A program made the translations under genes and the position numbers. A DNA stretch of 64,000 bases, taken from NCBI RefSeq assembly GCF_019890635.1, contig NZ_JAIOAB010000006.1, forward strand, positions 153,767-217,766, given 5' to 3'. How positions within the stretch are numbered: the first letter of the stretch is position 1; every line of letters begins with the position of its first letter. The stretch is from Streptomyces sennicomposti (lineage in GTDB: Bacteria > Actinomycetota > Actinomycetes > Streptomycetales > Streptomycetaceae). Of this stretch, positions 46,016 to 59,790 are shown in pieces. Under the pieces are notes generated by a model, which saw only the letters and a list, made by a program, of their open reading frames with translations, searched no databases and was not told where the DNA came from.

Positions 46016-46170
46016 GGCGCCGACCCTAGCCGCGCCACTCCTTCGGGTGAAGGAGGCTGTCCACGGCCGTAAATCGAATGCACGTGCTATATGGTCGAGT
46101 GCGGCGTCGGGCATGCTGGAGAGCCGGGGATTGTTGAGTACTCGGGCGCATCCGGGAAATCCTCCCGGCG

Positions 46171-46193
46171 TTGTCAGTGGCTCCCCCTAGTCT
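46171..46193 (+). promoter_or_regulatory. RecA-NDp/PafBC-type promoter of uvrA
   Basis: TTGTCAGTG (46171-46179), N8, TAGTCT (46188-46193). Perfect match. The uvrA start is about 50 nt downstream, so this mRNA has a short leader with a ribosome site (AGAAAGG). Confidence 0.8.
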
Positions 46194-46249
46194 GAAGAAG
46201 CACGGGGGCCCCGCCCCTGTCACTTCTCTCAAGAAAGGTGCGGACCGGC

Positions 46250-49261
<3,012 letters not shown>

Positions 49262-49308
49262 CCCCGCGAGGCGTACGACCCAGGCGTACGCCCTCGCCAC
49301 GCGTGACC

Positions 49309-49337
49309 GGCGCCCCGTGGGACTCCCGCGGGGCGCC
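49309..49337 (+). terminator. uvrA terminator hairpin
   Basis: GGCGCCCCGTGGG (49309-49321) pairs with CCCGCGGGGCGCC (49325-49337), 13 bp with one G-T wobble and a 3-nt loop. Confidence 0.75.
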
Positions 49338-49358
49338 GCTTCGCGCGACGGACGGCGC

Positions 49359-49458
49359 GCGAAGCCACGGCTCACCGGTCTTCCGGGCCCCGGGGAAGCC
49401 ACGGCTCACCCGTCTCGGGACCCCGTGGAAGCCACGGCCCGCCCGTCCCCGGGACGGA
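49359..49458. repeat. Imperfect direct repeat, about 33-35 bp x 3
   Basis: GAAGCCACGGCTCACC recurs at about 49361, 49395 and, with changes, 49428, each followed by a GTC-rich tail. It lies between the uvrA hairpin and the stop of the convergent sugar kinase. Confidence 0.8.
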
Positions 49459-50370
49459 CTACAGCTCGCCCACCTCCGAGGCGTACGGCGGTTCCGCGCC
49501 GGCCCGCGCACAGGTGACCGCCGCCGCGCGGGCCGCGAACCGCAGCAGCCGGGTCCAGCCGGCGCTCCCCAGCCCGGTGAGGGCCGCCGCGTCCAGCGCG
49601 CCGAGGGCGGCCAGTCCGTGCAGCAGGGCCGCGTTCACCGTGTCGCCCGCGCCGATCGTGTCCACGACCTCGGTCGTCTCACCCGGCACGGGGTACTCCG
49701 CGCCGTCCGCCGTGTACGCGGTCAGTCCGTCGCCGCCGTGCGTGATCACGACGGCCGAGGGCCCGGCCGCCAGCCACTCGCGCGGCGTGCCGCCCAGCCA
49801 CCGCGCGTCCTCCGCGGAGAGCTTGAGCAGCGACACCGAGGGCAGCCAGCCGAGGAAGCGTTCCCGGTAGGCGTCCGGGTCCGGGATCAGTCCGGCCCGG
49901 ATGTTCGGGTCCAGCGCGGTGAACACGCCCTCGGCGGCGGCGGTCCGCAGCAGCTTCTCGTACGCGCTCGCACCCGGCTCCAGCACCAGCGAGCAGGTGC
50001 CGAAGGACATCGCACGAACGCCCGCAGGCAGTTCCGCGGGCGCCTCGAACAGCCGGTCGGCAGTGCCCTCGACGTAGAACGAGTAGGCGGCGGAGCCGTC
50101 GGCCCCGACCGTCGCGACGGCCAGCGTGGTCGGCTCGCCGCCGCGCTGCACCCCGGACACGTCCACCCCGGCGCGCCGCAGCCCGTCCAGCAGGGCCTCG
50201 CCGAAGGCGTCGCCGGAGACGCGGGAGCAGAAGGCCGTGGGGGAGCCGAGCCGGCCGAGCGCGACGGCCGTGTTGTAGGGGCCGCCGCCGAGCGCCGGCT
50301 TGAGGTCCGCGAGCGCGCCCGCGCCCTGTGGAACCAGGTCGATCAGGGCCTCACCGGCGACGACGATCAC
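49459..50370 (-). CDS. PfkB-family carbohydrate kinase, fructokinase-like
   Basis: 303 residues from GTG 50370. Start MIVVAGEALIDLVPQGAGAL, substrate region LKPALGGGPYNTAVALGRLG, and catalytic DTIGAGDTVNAALLHGLAAL fit ribokinase-type sugar kinases closest to fructokinases. ATP-dependent phosphorylation of a sugar is expected; the sugar is not defined by sequence and no transporter or sugar operon is adjacent. It is followed by the convergent uvrA 3' end and diverges from the Rieske gene (245-bp gap). Confidence 0.88.
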   Translation of the reverse strand: MIVVAGEALIDLVPQGAGALADLKPALGGGPYNTAVALGRLGSPTAFCSRVSGDAFGEALLDGLRRAGVDVSGVQRGGEPTTLAVATVGADGSAAYSFYVEGTADRLFEAPAELPAGVRAMSFGTCSLVLEPGASAYEKLLRTAAAEGVFTALDPNIRAGLIPDPDAYRERFLGWLPSVSLLKLSAEDARWLGGTPREWLAAGPSAVVITHGGDGLTAYTADGAEYPVPGETTEVVDTIGAGDTVNAALLHGLAALGALDAAALTGLGSAGWTRLLRFAARAAAVTCARAGAEPPYASEVGEL

Positions 50371-50615
50371 GAGCGGGACGTCCTTCCTCGGGCTGTGCGG
50401 GCGACGCGCGACGCGCGCCGGACGGAGCGGCGGCCGTGCGCGGGGGCACTCGCACGGTACGGCGACCCGGCCCGGCGGGGCGAGGGGGGCCGCCCCCAGG
50501 CAGCGGAGACAGGGACCATCGGCCCCTCTCTCACCGGCCCCCCGGCCCCCGTGCGCGTCCTGAGCGGTGGGTATCGTCGGCGTGCCCGAACCCCGCCCGA
50601 CCAGTGGAGCGCCAC

Positions 50616-51038
50616 ATGACCGGCCGTCCCTCCGCGAGCCGCCGTACGATCATCCGAGGAGCGGCCCTGACGCCCGTCGCCGGGCTCGGACTCGCCGCCT
50701 GCGGCCCGGGCGGCGGTTCCGGCCCCTCGGCCCCGACGGCCCCGGTCGACCTCGGTGCCGAGAGCGACATCCCCAAGGGCGGCGCCAAGCTGTACCGGGA
50801 CCACAACGTGGTCGTCAGCAGGGACGCGAACGGCGCCCTGAAGGCGTTCAGCTCGATCTGCACGCACGCGGGGTGCGCGATCAACAAGCTGCAGGACACC
50901 ACCCTGGTCTGTCCCTGTCACGGCAGCGAGTTCGACGCCACCACCGGCGAAGTGGTGCGGTCCCCGGCCACCCAGCCGCTGGAGGAGCTGCCGGTGCACG
51001 CCAAGGGCGGCAAGGTCGTCGCGGGCCCGGGCGCCTGA
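50616..51038 (+). CDS. Rieske [2Fe-2S] lipoprotein
   Basis: 140 residues from ATG 50616 with GTGGAG six bases upstream. The N-terminus combines a twin-arginine-like motif (ASRRTIIRGAAL) with a lipobox ending at Cys29 (GLGLAAC), so it should be a Tat-exported lipoprotein. The cluster ligands are in SSICTHAGCAIN and LVCPCHGSEFDATTGEVVRS. It resembles the soluble Rieske domains of ferredoxin-like and arsenite-oxidase-small-subunit types rather than cytochrome bc1. Redox partner unknown. Convergent with the next gene (55-bp gap). Confidence 0.9.
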   Translation: MTGRPSASRRTIIRGAALTPVAGLGLAACGPGGGSGPSAPTAPVDLGAESDIPKGGAKLYRDHNVVVSRDANGALKAFSSICTHAGCAINKLQDTTLVCPCHGSEFDATTGEVVRSPATQPLEELPVHAKGGKVVAGPGA

Positions 51039-51093
51039 TCCGCCGCCCGTCCCCGGGCGGCGTCACGCCGCCCTCGCCACCGGCGCGGACCGC

Positions 51094-52041
51094 TCACTCC
51101 CAGTCCCAGCCGATCCCCACCATGCCCGGCCGCACCCGCGGCTCCACCAGATGCACCGAACGGTGCCGTTCGCTCACCGGCAGGTCCTGGCGGCCGCCGC
51201 GCGGCGCCGCCGGCGACTGCTGCGTGAACCGGTGGCAGCGCACCGGCAGGGCGCCGGCGGCGAAGCGCACCTGGAGGGCGTACTGCCCGCCCGGCGAACC
51301 GGACCCCCGCACGTACTCGTGCGCCACCCCGGCGGTGCCGTCCTCGACGGCGTAGCGGAACAGGAACGTCTCCCCGGCCCGCAGCCGGGTGTCGAAGAGC
51401 AGTTCGGCCACGAGCACCCCCGTCTCGTGGTGCCACCGCACCCGTCCGGTACGGCAGTTCTCCAGCGCGTGCACGGCCATCCGCTCCGGCGCGCACCCCG
51501 GATCGCCGTGGTGGACCGCCACGAAACGGTCCACGCCGTCGCGGTGGGCGCGCACGATGTGCTCCGACTCGCGCCCGGCCAGCTCCCGGCGCGCCCCGAC
51601 CCGCACCCGCTCGTAGTGGCCGAGCGTCTGCGGCTCGTCGTCGGGCGAGGCGTCCAGCCCGGCCAGCAGCTCGCGCAGCACGCCCGACGCCTCGACGAGG
51701 GACCGGTAGGAGCGGGCGGCGGCCCGCCGGCCGGCCGGCTGCTCCCCGGTCTCGGCCAGCAGCCGGATCAGCGACTCGTCCGGCAGCCGCAGGATCTCCT
51801 CCAGGGCGCGCACGGCCCGCAGCGACTCCGGGCGCTGCGGGCGCCGGGCGCCCTGCTGCCAGTAGCTCAGGCTGGTGACCCCGACCTTGACGCCGTAGCG
51901 CGTCAGATGGTGCTGCACACGCTGCAACGGCAGCCCGCGGGCGGCGATCGCGGCACGCAGCGCCACATGGAAGGGACCGCCGCGCAGGGCCGAGTCCAGT
52001 TCCGGTGTGGCGACGTCCGCCTGCTGGGGGGCGTACGGCAT
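51094..52041 (-). CDS. Helix-turn-helix (XRE-like) protein with conserved C-terminal domain
   Basis: 315 residues from ATG 52041 (AGAGAGG upstream). Residues about 25-95 look like a DNA-binding domain: HVALRAAIAARGLPLQRVQH, then TSLSYWQQGARRPQRPESLR and VRALEEILRLPDESLIRLLA. The remaining 200 residues contain mainly beta-type sequence (VRWHHETGVLVAELLFDTRL, then GETFLFRYAVEDGTAG), which may be a ligand-binding sandwich. Function unknown; the 372-bp divergent region towards uvrC holds its promoter, but no operator stands out. Confidence 0.78.
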   Translation of the reverse strand: MPYAPQQADVATPELDSALRGGPFHVALRAAIAARGLPLQRVQHHLTRYGVKVGVTSLSYWQQGARRPQRPESLRAVRALEEILRLPDESLIRLLAETGEQPAGRRAAARSYRSLVEASGVLRELLAGLDASPDDEPQTLGHYERVRVGARRELAGRESEHIVRAHRDGVDRFVAVHHGDPGCAPERMAVHALENCRTGRVRWHHETGVLVAELLFDTRLRAGETFLFRYAVEDGTAGVAHEYVRGSGSPGGQYALQVRFAAGALPVRCHRFTQQSPAAPRGGRQDLPVSERHRSVHLVEPRVRPGMVGIGWDWE

Positions 52042-52383
52042 GCACGGGCCTCTCTGTGAAGGTGCGGGCGGGCGGCCGGTCCGTTCGCACGGGGCGCCGG
52101 GATCGCCGGCCGGCGTGCGGCGTGGGCGGAGGGCTTCTTCGCGTCCGTGCGCCGTCCCGGCCCCGACTTCCCCCGCATTGAAGCGTGTTGACCAAGTCCC
52201 GACAACACCTGCGACCCGACGGCGGCCCCCTCCTGGCCGAGTCCGCACCCCCGCGGCCGGCCGCGCCGCCCATCGTCCGGCGCGCTCGTTCACCCGGCGA
52301 GGAGAGCTGGTCACAGCAGGTAGTCGCACGCCAGTACGGTCGTCGGTGGCGCCGTGACCCGGGTTGTCCACAGGCTCGCCGCG

Positions 52384-52406
52384 CTGTCGGTCCCCGCCAG
52401 TAGGGT
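52384..52406 (+). promoter_or_regulatory. RecA-NDp/PafBC-like promoter of uvrC
   Basis: CTGTCGGTC (52384-52392), N8, TAGGGT (52401-52406). Two mismatches in the upstream half, perfect -10 and spacing, 7 nt before ATG 52414. Confidence 0.6.
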
Positions 52407-52413
52407 GTGAGAC

Positions 52414-54507
52414 ATGGCCGACCCCTCCAGCTACCGCCCCAAGCCGGGAGACATCCCGGACTCGCCCGGGGTCTACAGGTTCCGCGACGAACACCGCCGG
52501 GTGATCTACGTCGGAAAGGCGAAGAGCCTGCGCCAGCGCCTGGCGAACTACTTCCAGGACCTGGCCGGCCTGCACCCGCGCACCCGCACCATGGTCACCA
52601 CCGCCGCGTCCGTGGAGTGGACCGTGGTGTCCACGGAGGTCGAGGCCCTCCAGCTGGAGTACTCCTGGATCAAGGAGTACGACCCCCGGTTCAACGTCAA
52701 GTACCGCGACGACAAGAGCTACCCCTACCTCGCGGTCACGATGAACGAGCAGTTCCCCCGCGTCCAGGTCATGCGCGGCCACAAGAAGAAGGGCGTGCGC
52801 TACTTCGGGCCGTACGGGCACGCGTGGGCCATCCGCGACACCGTCGACCTGCTGCTGCGCGTCTTCCCGGTGCGCACCTGCTCGGCCGGCGTCTTCAAGA
52901 ACGCCGCCCGCACCGGCCGCCCCTGCCTGCTCGGCTACATCGGCAAGTGCTCCGCCCCCTGCGTCGGCCGGATCTCCGCCGAGGACCACCGGGAGCTGGC
53001 GGAGGAGTTCTGCGACTTCATGGCCGGCCGCACCGGCGCCTACCTGCGCCGCCTGGAGGAGCGGATGACGCAGGCCGCCGAGGAGATGGAGTACGAGCGG
53101 GCCGCCCGCCTGCGCGACGACATCGGCGCCCTGAAGAAGGCCATGGAGAAGAACGCCGTCGTGCTCGCCGACGCGACCGACGCCGACCTCATCGCCGTCG
53201 CCGAGGACGAGCTGGAGGCCGCCGTCCAGATCTTCCACGTGCGCGGCGGACGCGTGCGCGGCCAGCGCGGCTGGGTCACCGACAAGGTCGAGGAGGTCAC
53301 CACCGGCGCCCTCGTCGAACACGCCCTCCAGCAGCTCTACGGCGAGGAGAGCGGGGACGCCGTCCCCAAGGAGGTCCTCGTCCCGGCCCTGCCCGACCCG
53401 GTCGAACCCGTCCAGCAGTGGCTCACCGAGCGCCGCGGCTCCGGCGTCTCGCTGCGCATCCCGCAGCGCGGCGACAAGAAGGCCCTGATGGAGACGGTCC
53501 AGCGCAACGCACAGCAGGCGCTCGCCCTGCACAAGACCAAGCGCGCCTCCGACCTGACCACCCGCTCGCGCGCCCTGGAGGAGATCGCCGAGGCCCTCGA
53601 CCTCGACAGCGCCCCGCTGCGCATCGAGTGCTACGACATCTCCCATCTCCAGGGCGACGACGTGGTGGCGTCCATGGTCGTCTTCGAGGACGGCCTGCAG
53701 CGCAAGAGCGAGTACCGCCGCTTTCAGATCAAGGGCTTCGAGGGCCAGGACGACGTCCGCTCCATGCACGAGGTCATCACCCGCCGCTTCCGGCGCTACC
53801 TGGCCGAGAAGGAGAAGACCGGCGAGTGGGCCGAGAACGGTCAGGACGCCGACGGCGAGATCCTGGCCCCGGACGGCTCGCCGCTCGCCGGCGCCGGCCT
53901 CGGCGACGGCGCCCTCACCGAGGACGACGGACGGCCCAAGCGGTTCGCCTACCCGCCCCAGCTCGTCGTGGTCGACGGCGGACAGCCGCAGGTCGCCGCC
54001 GCGCAGCGGGCGCTGGACGAACTCGGCATCGACGACATAGCCGTCTGCGGCCTGGCCAAGCGCCTGGAGGAGGTGTGGCTGCCCGGCGACGACGACCCGG
54101 TGGTCCTGCCCCGCACCAGCGAGGGGCTGTACCTGCTCCAGCGCATCCGCGACGAGGCCCACCGCTTCGCCATCACCTACCAGCGCACCAAGCGGGCCAA
54201 GCGGTTCCGGGCCGGCCCCCTCGACGAGGTCCCCGGCCTCGGCGAGACCCGCAAACGCGCGCTGATCAAGCACTTCGGGTCGGTGAAGAGACTGCGGTCC
54301 GCCACCATCGACCAGATCCGCGAGGTGCCCGGCATAGGCCTGAAGACGGCCGAGACGATCGCCGCCGCCCTCGCGCAGGCGGCCCCGGCCGCACCCGCCG
54401 TGAACACGGCGACCGGAGAGATCATGGAAGACGAGCAGGACACGGCGTACGGGACGACCCCGGACGCCCCGGGAGAGCCCGTGCCCACGGGCGCCCCGGA
54501 CGAATGA
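52414..54507 (+). CDS. uvrC: Excinuclease ABC subunit C
   Basis: 697 residues from ATG 52414. Makes both incisions around a lesion after UvrB binding. GIY-YIG domain at the N-terminus ([20 protein letters not shown]), Cys-rich [18 protein letters not shown] motif ([20 protein letters not shown]), RNase H-like second nuclease ([20 protein letters not shown]), and a C-terminal helix-hairpin-helix pair ([36 protein letters not shown]). An insertion of about 45 acidic residues around 475-515 ([13 protein letters not shown]...) is a Streptomyces-type linker. First gene of a likely operon with rapZ, yvcK and whiA (12-bp gap to rapZ). Confidence 0.98.
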   Translation: MADPSSYRPKPGDIPDSPGVYRFRDEHRRVIYVGKAKSLRQRLANYFQDLAGLHPRTRTMVTTAASVEWTVVSTEVEALQLEYSWIKEYDPRFNVKYRDDKSYPYLAVTMNEQFPRVQVMRGHKKKGVRYFGPYGHAWAIRDTVDLLLRVFPVRTCSAGVFKNAARTGRPCLLGYIGKCSAPCVGRISAEDHRELAEEFCDFMAGRTGAYLRRLEERMTQAAEEMEYERAARLRDDIGALKKAMEKNAVVLADATDADLIAVAEDELEAAVQIFHVRGGRVRGQRGWVTDKVEEVTTGALVEHALQQLYGEESGDAVPKEVLVPALPDPVEPVQQWLTERRGSGVSLRIPQRGDKKALMETVQRNAQQALALHKTKRASDLTTRSRALEEIAEALDLDSAPLRIECYDISHLQGDDVVASMVVFEDGLQRKSEYRRFQIKGFEGQDDVRSMHEVITRRFRRYLAEKEKTGEWAENGQDADGEILAPDGSPLAGAGLGDGALTEDDGRPKRFAYPPQLVVVDGGQPQVAAAQRALDELGIDDIAVCGLAKRLEEVWLPGDDDPVVLPRTSEGLYLLQRIRDEAHRFAITYQRTKRAKRFRAGPLDEVPGLGETRKRALIKHFGSVKRLRSATIDQIREVPGIGLKTAETIAAALAQAAPAAPAVNTATGEIMEDEQDTAYGTTPDAPGEPVPTGAPDE

Positions 54508-54519
54508 CGGGGGCAGCAC

Positions 54520-55521
54520 ATGACCGAGCACGAGAGCCGGCCCGTGAGCGGGCGAGATCAGGCTCATGACGCAACAGGCGAGGACCAGCGGCAGCCCGCG
54601 GTCCCGGAACACGGAGCACAGGTGAGTCAGGGCATCGACACGGCGGGCTTCCCCGACGCGGCCATCCCCGAGCTGGTGATCATCTCCGGCATGTCGGGAG
54701 CCGGCCGGTCCACGGCGGCCAAGTGTCTGGAGGACCTCGGCTGGTTCGTCGTGGACAACCTGCCGCCCGCGCTGATTCCCACCATGGTGGAACTCGGCGC
54801 CCGTTCGCAGGGCAACGTCGCGCGGATCGCGGTCGTGGTCGACGTGCGCGGCCGGCGCTTCTTCGACAACCTGCGCGAGTCCCTGGCGGACCTGGAGGCC
54901 AAGCACGTCACCCGGCGCATCGTCTTCCTGGAGTCCTCCGACGACGCCCTCGTGCGCCGCTTCGAGTCGGTGCGCCGGCCCCACCCCCTCCAGGGCGACG
55001 GCCGCATCGTGGACGGCATCGCCGCCGAACGCGAACTGCTGCGCGAACTGCGCGGCGACGCCGACCTCGTCATCGACACCTCCAGCCTCAACGTCCACGA
55101 GCTGCGCGCCAAGATGGACGCCCAGTTCGCCGGTGAGGAGGAGCCCGAACTGCGGGCCACGGTGATGTCCTTCGGCTTCAAGTACGGCCTCCCGGTCGAC
55201 GCCGACCTGGTCGCGGACATGCGGTTCCTGCCCAACCCGCACTGGGTCCCGGAACTGCGCCCCTACACCGGCGTCAACGAGGAGGTCGCCGCCTACGTCT
55301 TCAACCAGCCCGGCGCCAAGGAGTTCCTCGACCGCTACGCCGAACTGCTGAGACTCGTCGCGGCCGGCTACCGCCGCGAGGGCAAGCGCTACGTGACCAT
55401 CGCCATCGGCTGCACGGGCGGCAAGCACCGCTCGGTGGCCATGTCGGAGAAGCTCGCCGCACGGCTCGCGGCCGAGGGCGTGGAGACCGTCGTCGTCCAC
55501 CGGGACATGGGGCGCGAGTGA
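54520..55521 (+). CDS. rapZ: RapZ/YvcJ family nucleotide-binding protein
   Basis: 333 residues from ATG 54520. The first 50 residues are a polar extension. P-loop at 57-65 reads GMSGAGRST, with Arg where a Walker A Lys is usual. Then [66 protein letters not shown] and the C-terminal [20 protein letters not shown]. In E. coli RapZ is an RNA-binding adaptor controlling glucosamine-6-phosphate synthase; in Gram-positives its partner is YvcK, encoded next with a 4-bp overlap. The effect of the Arg on ATP/GTP binding is uncertain. Confidence 0.95.
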   Translation: MTEHESRPVSGRDQAHDATGEDQRQPAVPEHGAQVSQGIDTAGFPDAAIPELVIISGMSGAGRSTAAKCLEDLGWFVVDNLPPALIPTMVELGARSQGNVARIAVVVDVRGRRFFDNLRESLADLEAKHVTRRIVFLESSDDALVRRFESVRRPHPLQGDGRIVDGIAAERELLRELRGDADLVIDTSSLNVHELRAKMDAQFAGEEEPELRATVMSFGFKYGLPVDADLVADMRFLPNPHWVPELRPYTGVNEEVAAYVFNQPGAKEFLDRYAELLRLVAAGYRREGKRYVTIAIGCTGGKHRSVAMSEKLAARLAAEGVETVVVHRDMGRE

Positions 55522-56612
55522 CCGGACGTTCTCCGCGGCTGAGCCGGCTGCGCCGGGTGGTGCCCGAGTCGCGCGCGGCCCGCCAGTCGGCCGAGGCCCG
55601 CGCGGCCCGGCCCATCGAGGCCCGTGGCGCCCGCCCGCGCCGCCGGGGCGCACAGCCCAAGGTGGTCGCCCTCGGGGGCGGCATGGGCTTGTCCGCCTCG
55701 CTCGCCGCACTGCGCCGGATCACCGGCGACCTCACCGCCGTCGTCACGGTGGCCGACGACGGCGGCTCCAGCGGGCGGCTGCGCGACGAACTGGGTGTGC
55801 TGCCGCCCGGCGACCTGCGCAAGGCGCTGGCCGCGCTGTGCGGCGACGACGACTGGGGCCAGACCTGGGCCCGGGTCATCCAGCACCGCTTCACCTCCCA
55901 GGGCGACCTGCACGACCACGCCGTCGGCAACCTGCTGATCGTCGCCCTGTGGGAGCAGCTCGGCGACCACGTCCAGGCCCTGGACCTGGTCGGCAAGCTG
56001 CTCGGCGCGCACGGGCGGGTGCTGCCCATGTCCGCCGTGCCGCTGGAACTCCAGGCCCTGGTCAAGGGCCACGACCCGGAGCGGCCCGACGACGTCGACA
56101 CCGTCCGCGGCCAGGCGACCGTCGCGCTCACCCCGGGCGAGGTGCAGTCCGTGCACCTCGTGCCGCACGACCCGCCCGCCGTGCCCGAGGCCGTCGAGGC
56201 GGTCCTCGACGCGGACTGGGTGGTGCTCGGCCCCGGCTCCTGGTTCTCCTCCGTCATCCCGCACCTGCTGGTCCCCGAACTGCTGGACGCGCTCACCGAG
56301 ACCAAGGCGCGCCGGGTACTCTCGCTGAACCTCGCGCCGCAGCCGGGAGAAACCGACGGCTTCTCCCCGCAGCGTCATTTGGAGGTTTTGGGACGACACG
56401 CCCCTAAACTCGCCCTGGACGTGGTGCTGGCCGACGAGGCCGCCGTGCCCGACCGCGAAGTCCTCACCGAGGCCGCCAAGCGGTTCGGCGCCGCGGTCGA
56501 GCTGGCGCCGGTGGCCCGGAGGGACGGAACTCCGCGGCACGACCCGGAGCTGCTGGCCGCCGCGTACGACCGTATTTTTCGGATGCATGGAAGGATCGGC
56601 CCATGGCGATGA
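55518..56612 (+). CDS. yvcK: YvcK family gluconeogenesis-factor-like protein
   Basis: 364 residues from GTG 55518, overlapping the rapZ stop (GTGA). After a basic N-terminal tail comes [20 protein letters not shown] (50-69), [35 protein letters not shown], then [20 protein letters not shown]. This is the CofD-like fold. YvcK in Bacillus and CuvA in mycobacteria bind UDP-sugars and link carbon supply to cell-wall synthesis; here the same is inferred. The last part of the gene may hold the promoter of whiA. Confidence 0.95.
   Translation: MTGRSPRLSRLRRVVPESRAARQSAEARAARPIEARGARPRRRGAQPKVVALGGGMGLSASLAALRRITGDLTAVVTVADDGGSSGRLRDELGVLPPGDLRKALAALCGDDDWGQTWARVIQHRFTSQGDLHDHAVGNLLIVALWEQLGDHVQALDLVGKLLGAHGRVLPMSAVPLELQALVKGHDPERPDDVDTVRGQATVALTPGEVQSVHLVPHDPPAVPEAVEAVLDADWVVLGPGSWFSSVIPHLLVPELLDALTETKARRVLSLNLAPQPGETDGFSPQRHLEVLGRHAPKLALDVVLADEAAVPDREVLTEAAKRFGAAVELAPVARRDGTPRHDPELLAAAYDRIFRMHGRIGPWR
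56396..56411 (+). promoter_or_regulatory. Possible internal whiA promoter with WhiA-type GACAC site
   Basis: Inside yvcK, GACAC (56396-56400) lies 5 nt before TAAACT (56406-56411), a usable -10. GACAC is the reported WhiA recognition core in Streptomyces, and whiA is known in S. coelicolor to have a developmental promoter it controls itself. A single pentamer is weak evidence. Confidence 0.3.
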
Positions 56613-57592
56613 CGGCAGCGGTGAAGGACGAGATCTCCCGGCTCCCCGTCACCCGGACCTGCTGCAGGAAGGCGGAGGTCTCCGCCATTCTGCGGTTCGC
56701 CGGCGGCCTCCACCTGGTCAGCGGGCGCATCGTGATCGAGGCGGAATTGGACACCGCGATGGCGGCCCGACGCCTCAAGCGGGACATCCTGGAGATCTTC
56801 GGGCACAGCTCGGAACTGATCGTGATGGCCCCGGGCGGACTGCGCCGCGGCTCGCGCTACGTCGTGCGCGTCGTCGCCGGCGGCGACCAGCTGGCCCGTC
56901 AGACGGGGCTCGTCGACGGCCGGGGACGCCCGATCCGGGGGCTGCCCCCGCAGGTGGTCTCGGGGGCCACCTGCGACGCCGAGGCGGCCTGGCGCGGCGC
57001 GTTCCTGGCGCACGGCTCGCTCACCGAGCCGGGTCGTTCCTCGTCGCTGGAGGTGACCTGCCCCGGCCCGGAGGCCGCGCTCGCCCTGGTGGGCGCCGCG
57101 CGCCGGCTCTCCATCGCGGCGAAGGCCCGCGAGGTGCGCGGCGTGGACCGGGTCGTCGTCCGTGACGGTGACGCCATCGGCGCCCTGTTGACCCGCCTCG
57201 GCGCGCACGAGTCGGTGCTCGCCTGGGAGGAGCGGCGGATGCGCCGCGAGGTGCGCGCCACGGCGAACCGGCTGGCCAACTTCGACGACGCCAACCTGCG
57301 CCGCTCGGCCCGCGCCGCGGTCGCCGCCGGCGCGCGTGTGCAGCGGGCGCTGGAGATCCTCGGCGACGACGTCCCCGAGCACCTCGCGGCGGCCGGGCGG
57401 CTGCGCATGGAGCACAAGCAGGCCTCCCTGGAGGAGCTGGGCGCGCTCGCCGACCCGCCGCTGACCAAGGACGCCGTCGCCGGCCGCATCCGCCGCCTGC
57501 TCGCCATGGCCGACAAGCGCGCCGCCGACCTCGGCATCCCGAGCACCGAGGCGAACCTCTCCGAGGAACTGGCGGACAACCTGGCGGGCTGA
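56603..57592 (+). CDS. whiA: Sporulation transcription regulator WhiA
   Basis: 329 residues from ATG 56603, overlapping the yvcK stop by 10 bp. The N-terminal two thirds is a LAGLIDADG homing-endonuclease-like fold ([20 protein letters not shown], then [17 protein letters not shown]); the C-terminal domain is a helix-turn-helix ([20 protein letters not shown], then [14 protein letters not shown]). WhiA works with WhiB to activate and repress septation and chromosome segregation genes in aerial hyphae. It is near-identical to my memory of the S. coelicolor protein except a few C-terminal residues. End of the uvrC-rapZ-yvcK-whiA run, followed by two hairpins. Confidence 0.98.
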   Translation: MAMTAAVKDEISRLPVTRTCCRKAEVSAILRFAGGLHLVSGRIVIEAELDTAMAARRLKRDILEIFGHSSELIVMAPGGLRRGSRYVVRVVAGGDQLARQTGLVDGRGRPIRGLPPQVVSGATCDAEAAWRGAFLAHGSLTEPGRSSSLEVTCPGPEAALALVGAARRLSIAAKAREVRGVDRVVVRDGDAIGALLTRLGAHESVLAWEERRMRREVRATANRLANFDDANLRRSARAAVAAGARVQRALEILGDDVPEHLAAAGRLRMEHKQASLEELGALADPPLTKDAVAGRIRRLLAMADKRAADLGIPSTEANLSEELADNLAG

Positions 57593-57615
57593 GCCCGCTC
57601 TTGGCTCGCACGGTA

Positions 57616-57671
57616 GGGCGCGGCACCGGGGGCGTCCTCGGGGGCCGCGCCCACGCGGTCGGCCGCGTGGG
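57616..57671 (+). terminator. Double hairpin downstream of whiA
   Basis: GGGCGCGGC (57616-57624) pairs with GCCGCGCCC (57644-57652). An alternative or second stem is CCCACGCGG (57650-57658) with CCGCGTGGG (57663-57671). They share bases 57650-57652, so they would compete. Confidence 0.6.
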
Positions 57672-57850
57672 CTGCGGCCGGGGCCGGCGCACCGGGGTCG
57701 GCCCCGTGGCCGCCTCCGCCGCATCCGGTCGCGGCCCGACGGCGACGCGCGTGGCCCCATGGGCCTAACCGACACCCCCACAAGCCCCCCACAAGCCCCC
57801 CACAAGCCTCCACGAGGCCGCTCCGGTCCCGCCGGAGAGGCCTCGCCGCG

Positions 57851-58297
57851 TTATGCGGCCTGGCCAGGACCCACCCGCACCCCCCTGCCCTTCAGCCGCC
57901 GCAGGCACTCCGCGGCCAGGAACCGGCCCGCGCCCGAGGTACGGCCCTCGGTCACCTTCCGGCCGGAATCGGCCAGGGACTCGCCCGCGGTCGGCACGGG
58001 TGCTTTCCCGTCATCCGCCGCACCGTCGCGCCCCGCCGCCGACACGCCCTGCGTCCGCTGCCCGCGCGGCCCCCGCCCACCGGCGTACGGCCGCCGCTCT
58101 CGATCAGTCAGGCGTGTTCCGGTCCTGTTCGGGGCACCCGGCCCCTGGCGCGGACCGGAGGGTCGGCGGGCCGCCCTCGGAGGCGGCCGGACGGCCGTCG
58201 CGGACCGCGCCGAACCGCCCGGTTCCGGCCGCCCGCGCACCCCCGTCGGCGGCCCGCCGGACGGCCCCGACGACGGCCGCGAACCCCCCCTTCTCAT
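57851..58297 (-). CDS. Doubtful hypothetical protein between whiA and gap
   Basis: 148 residues if it starts at ATG 58297. The first 90 residues are Pro/Arg/Gly-rich and not convincing. The C-terminal part (VPTAGESLADSGRKVTEGRT, then GRFLAAECLRRLKGRG) looks more protein-like with GC-rich third positions, so a shorter gene may exist. No ribosome site is obvious, and a plus-strand frame overlaps it. The rest of the 957-bp gap 57593-58549 shows only the whiA hairpins and the gap upstream region. Confidence 0.25.
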   Translation of the reverse strand: MRRGGSRPSSGPSGGPPTGVRGRPEPGGSARSATAVRPPPRAARRPSGPRQGPGAPNRTGTRLTDRERRPYAGGRGPRGQRTQGVSAAGRDGAADDGKAPVPTAGESLADSGRKVTEGRTSGAGRFLAAECLRRLKGRGVRVGPGQAA

Positions 58298-58474
58298 GTG
58301 AGCCGACACGCTCACGAAAGAGTGACCAATGCGGTCAACCCGCCACCGACATCCGTAGCGAAAAGGAGTGAATCGGATGCTCGTGCGAGCGCCCCGCATC
58401 TCTACTGTCGGGTACGAAGCGCCCCGGTTTTCCGGGGGCGTCCGAATGTCACTCGGGGGGCCTCAGAGGGGTAG

Positions 58475-59557
<1,083 letters not shown>

Positions 59558-59586
59558 CCGGCAGGGCAGGCACCTCGATGTGAGAT

Positions 59587-59665
59587 CAGGGCTCGGGCCG
59601 CGCGCACCAGCGCCGCCCGGGCCCTGACGCGCGTGCGGCGGGCCGGGCCACCACCCGGCCCGCCG
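59587..59665 (+). terminator. Two hairpins between gap and pgk
   Basis: CAGGGCTCGGGC (59587-59598) pairs with GCCCGGGCCCTG (59615-59626) with one wobble. CGGCGGGCCGGG (59636-59647) pairs perfectly with CCCGGCCCGCCG (59654-59665), loop 6 nt. They may end or stabilise the gap transcript, allowing more gap than pgk-tpiA mRNA. Confidence 0.6.
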
Positions 59666-59790
59666 CCGGCGCGCGACGCCGACGCGCCACCGGACGCGAG
59701 CCCTTCGCGCCCCCGGTGCGCCACCCCGGCGCGCGTGCGGATCGACCAGCCCTCGTACGATCAAGAGCCACCTCCTCAGGAGTCCCATCC

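Noticed and set aside
51094..55710. 1538-codon minus-strand frame opposite uvrC and rapZ
   Set aside because: Only its last 315 codons (from 52041) encode a believable protein; the rest mirrors uvrC and rapZ.
57759..58301. Plus-strand frame between whiA and gap
   Set aside because: Pro/Arg-rich composition, no ribosome site, and no recognisable fold; the opposite-strand candidate is slightly better but still doubtful.
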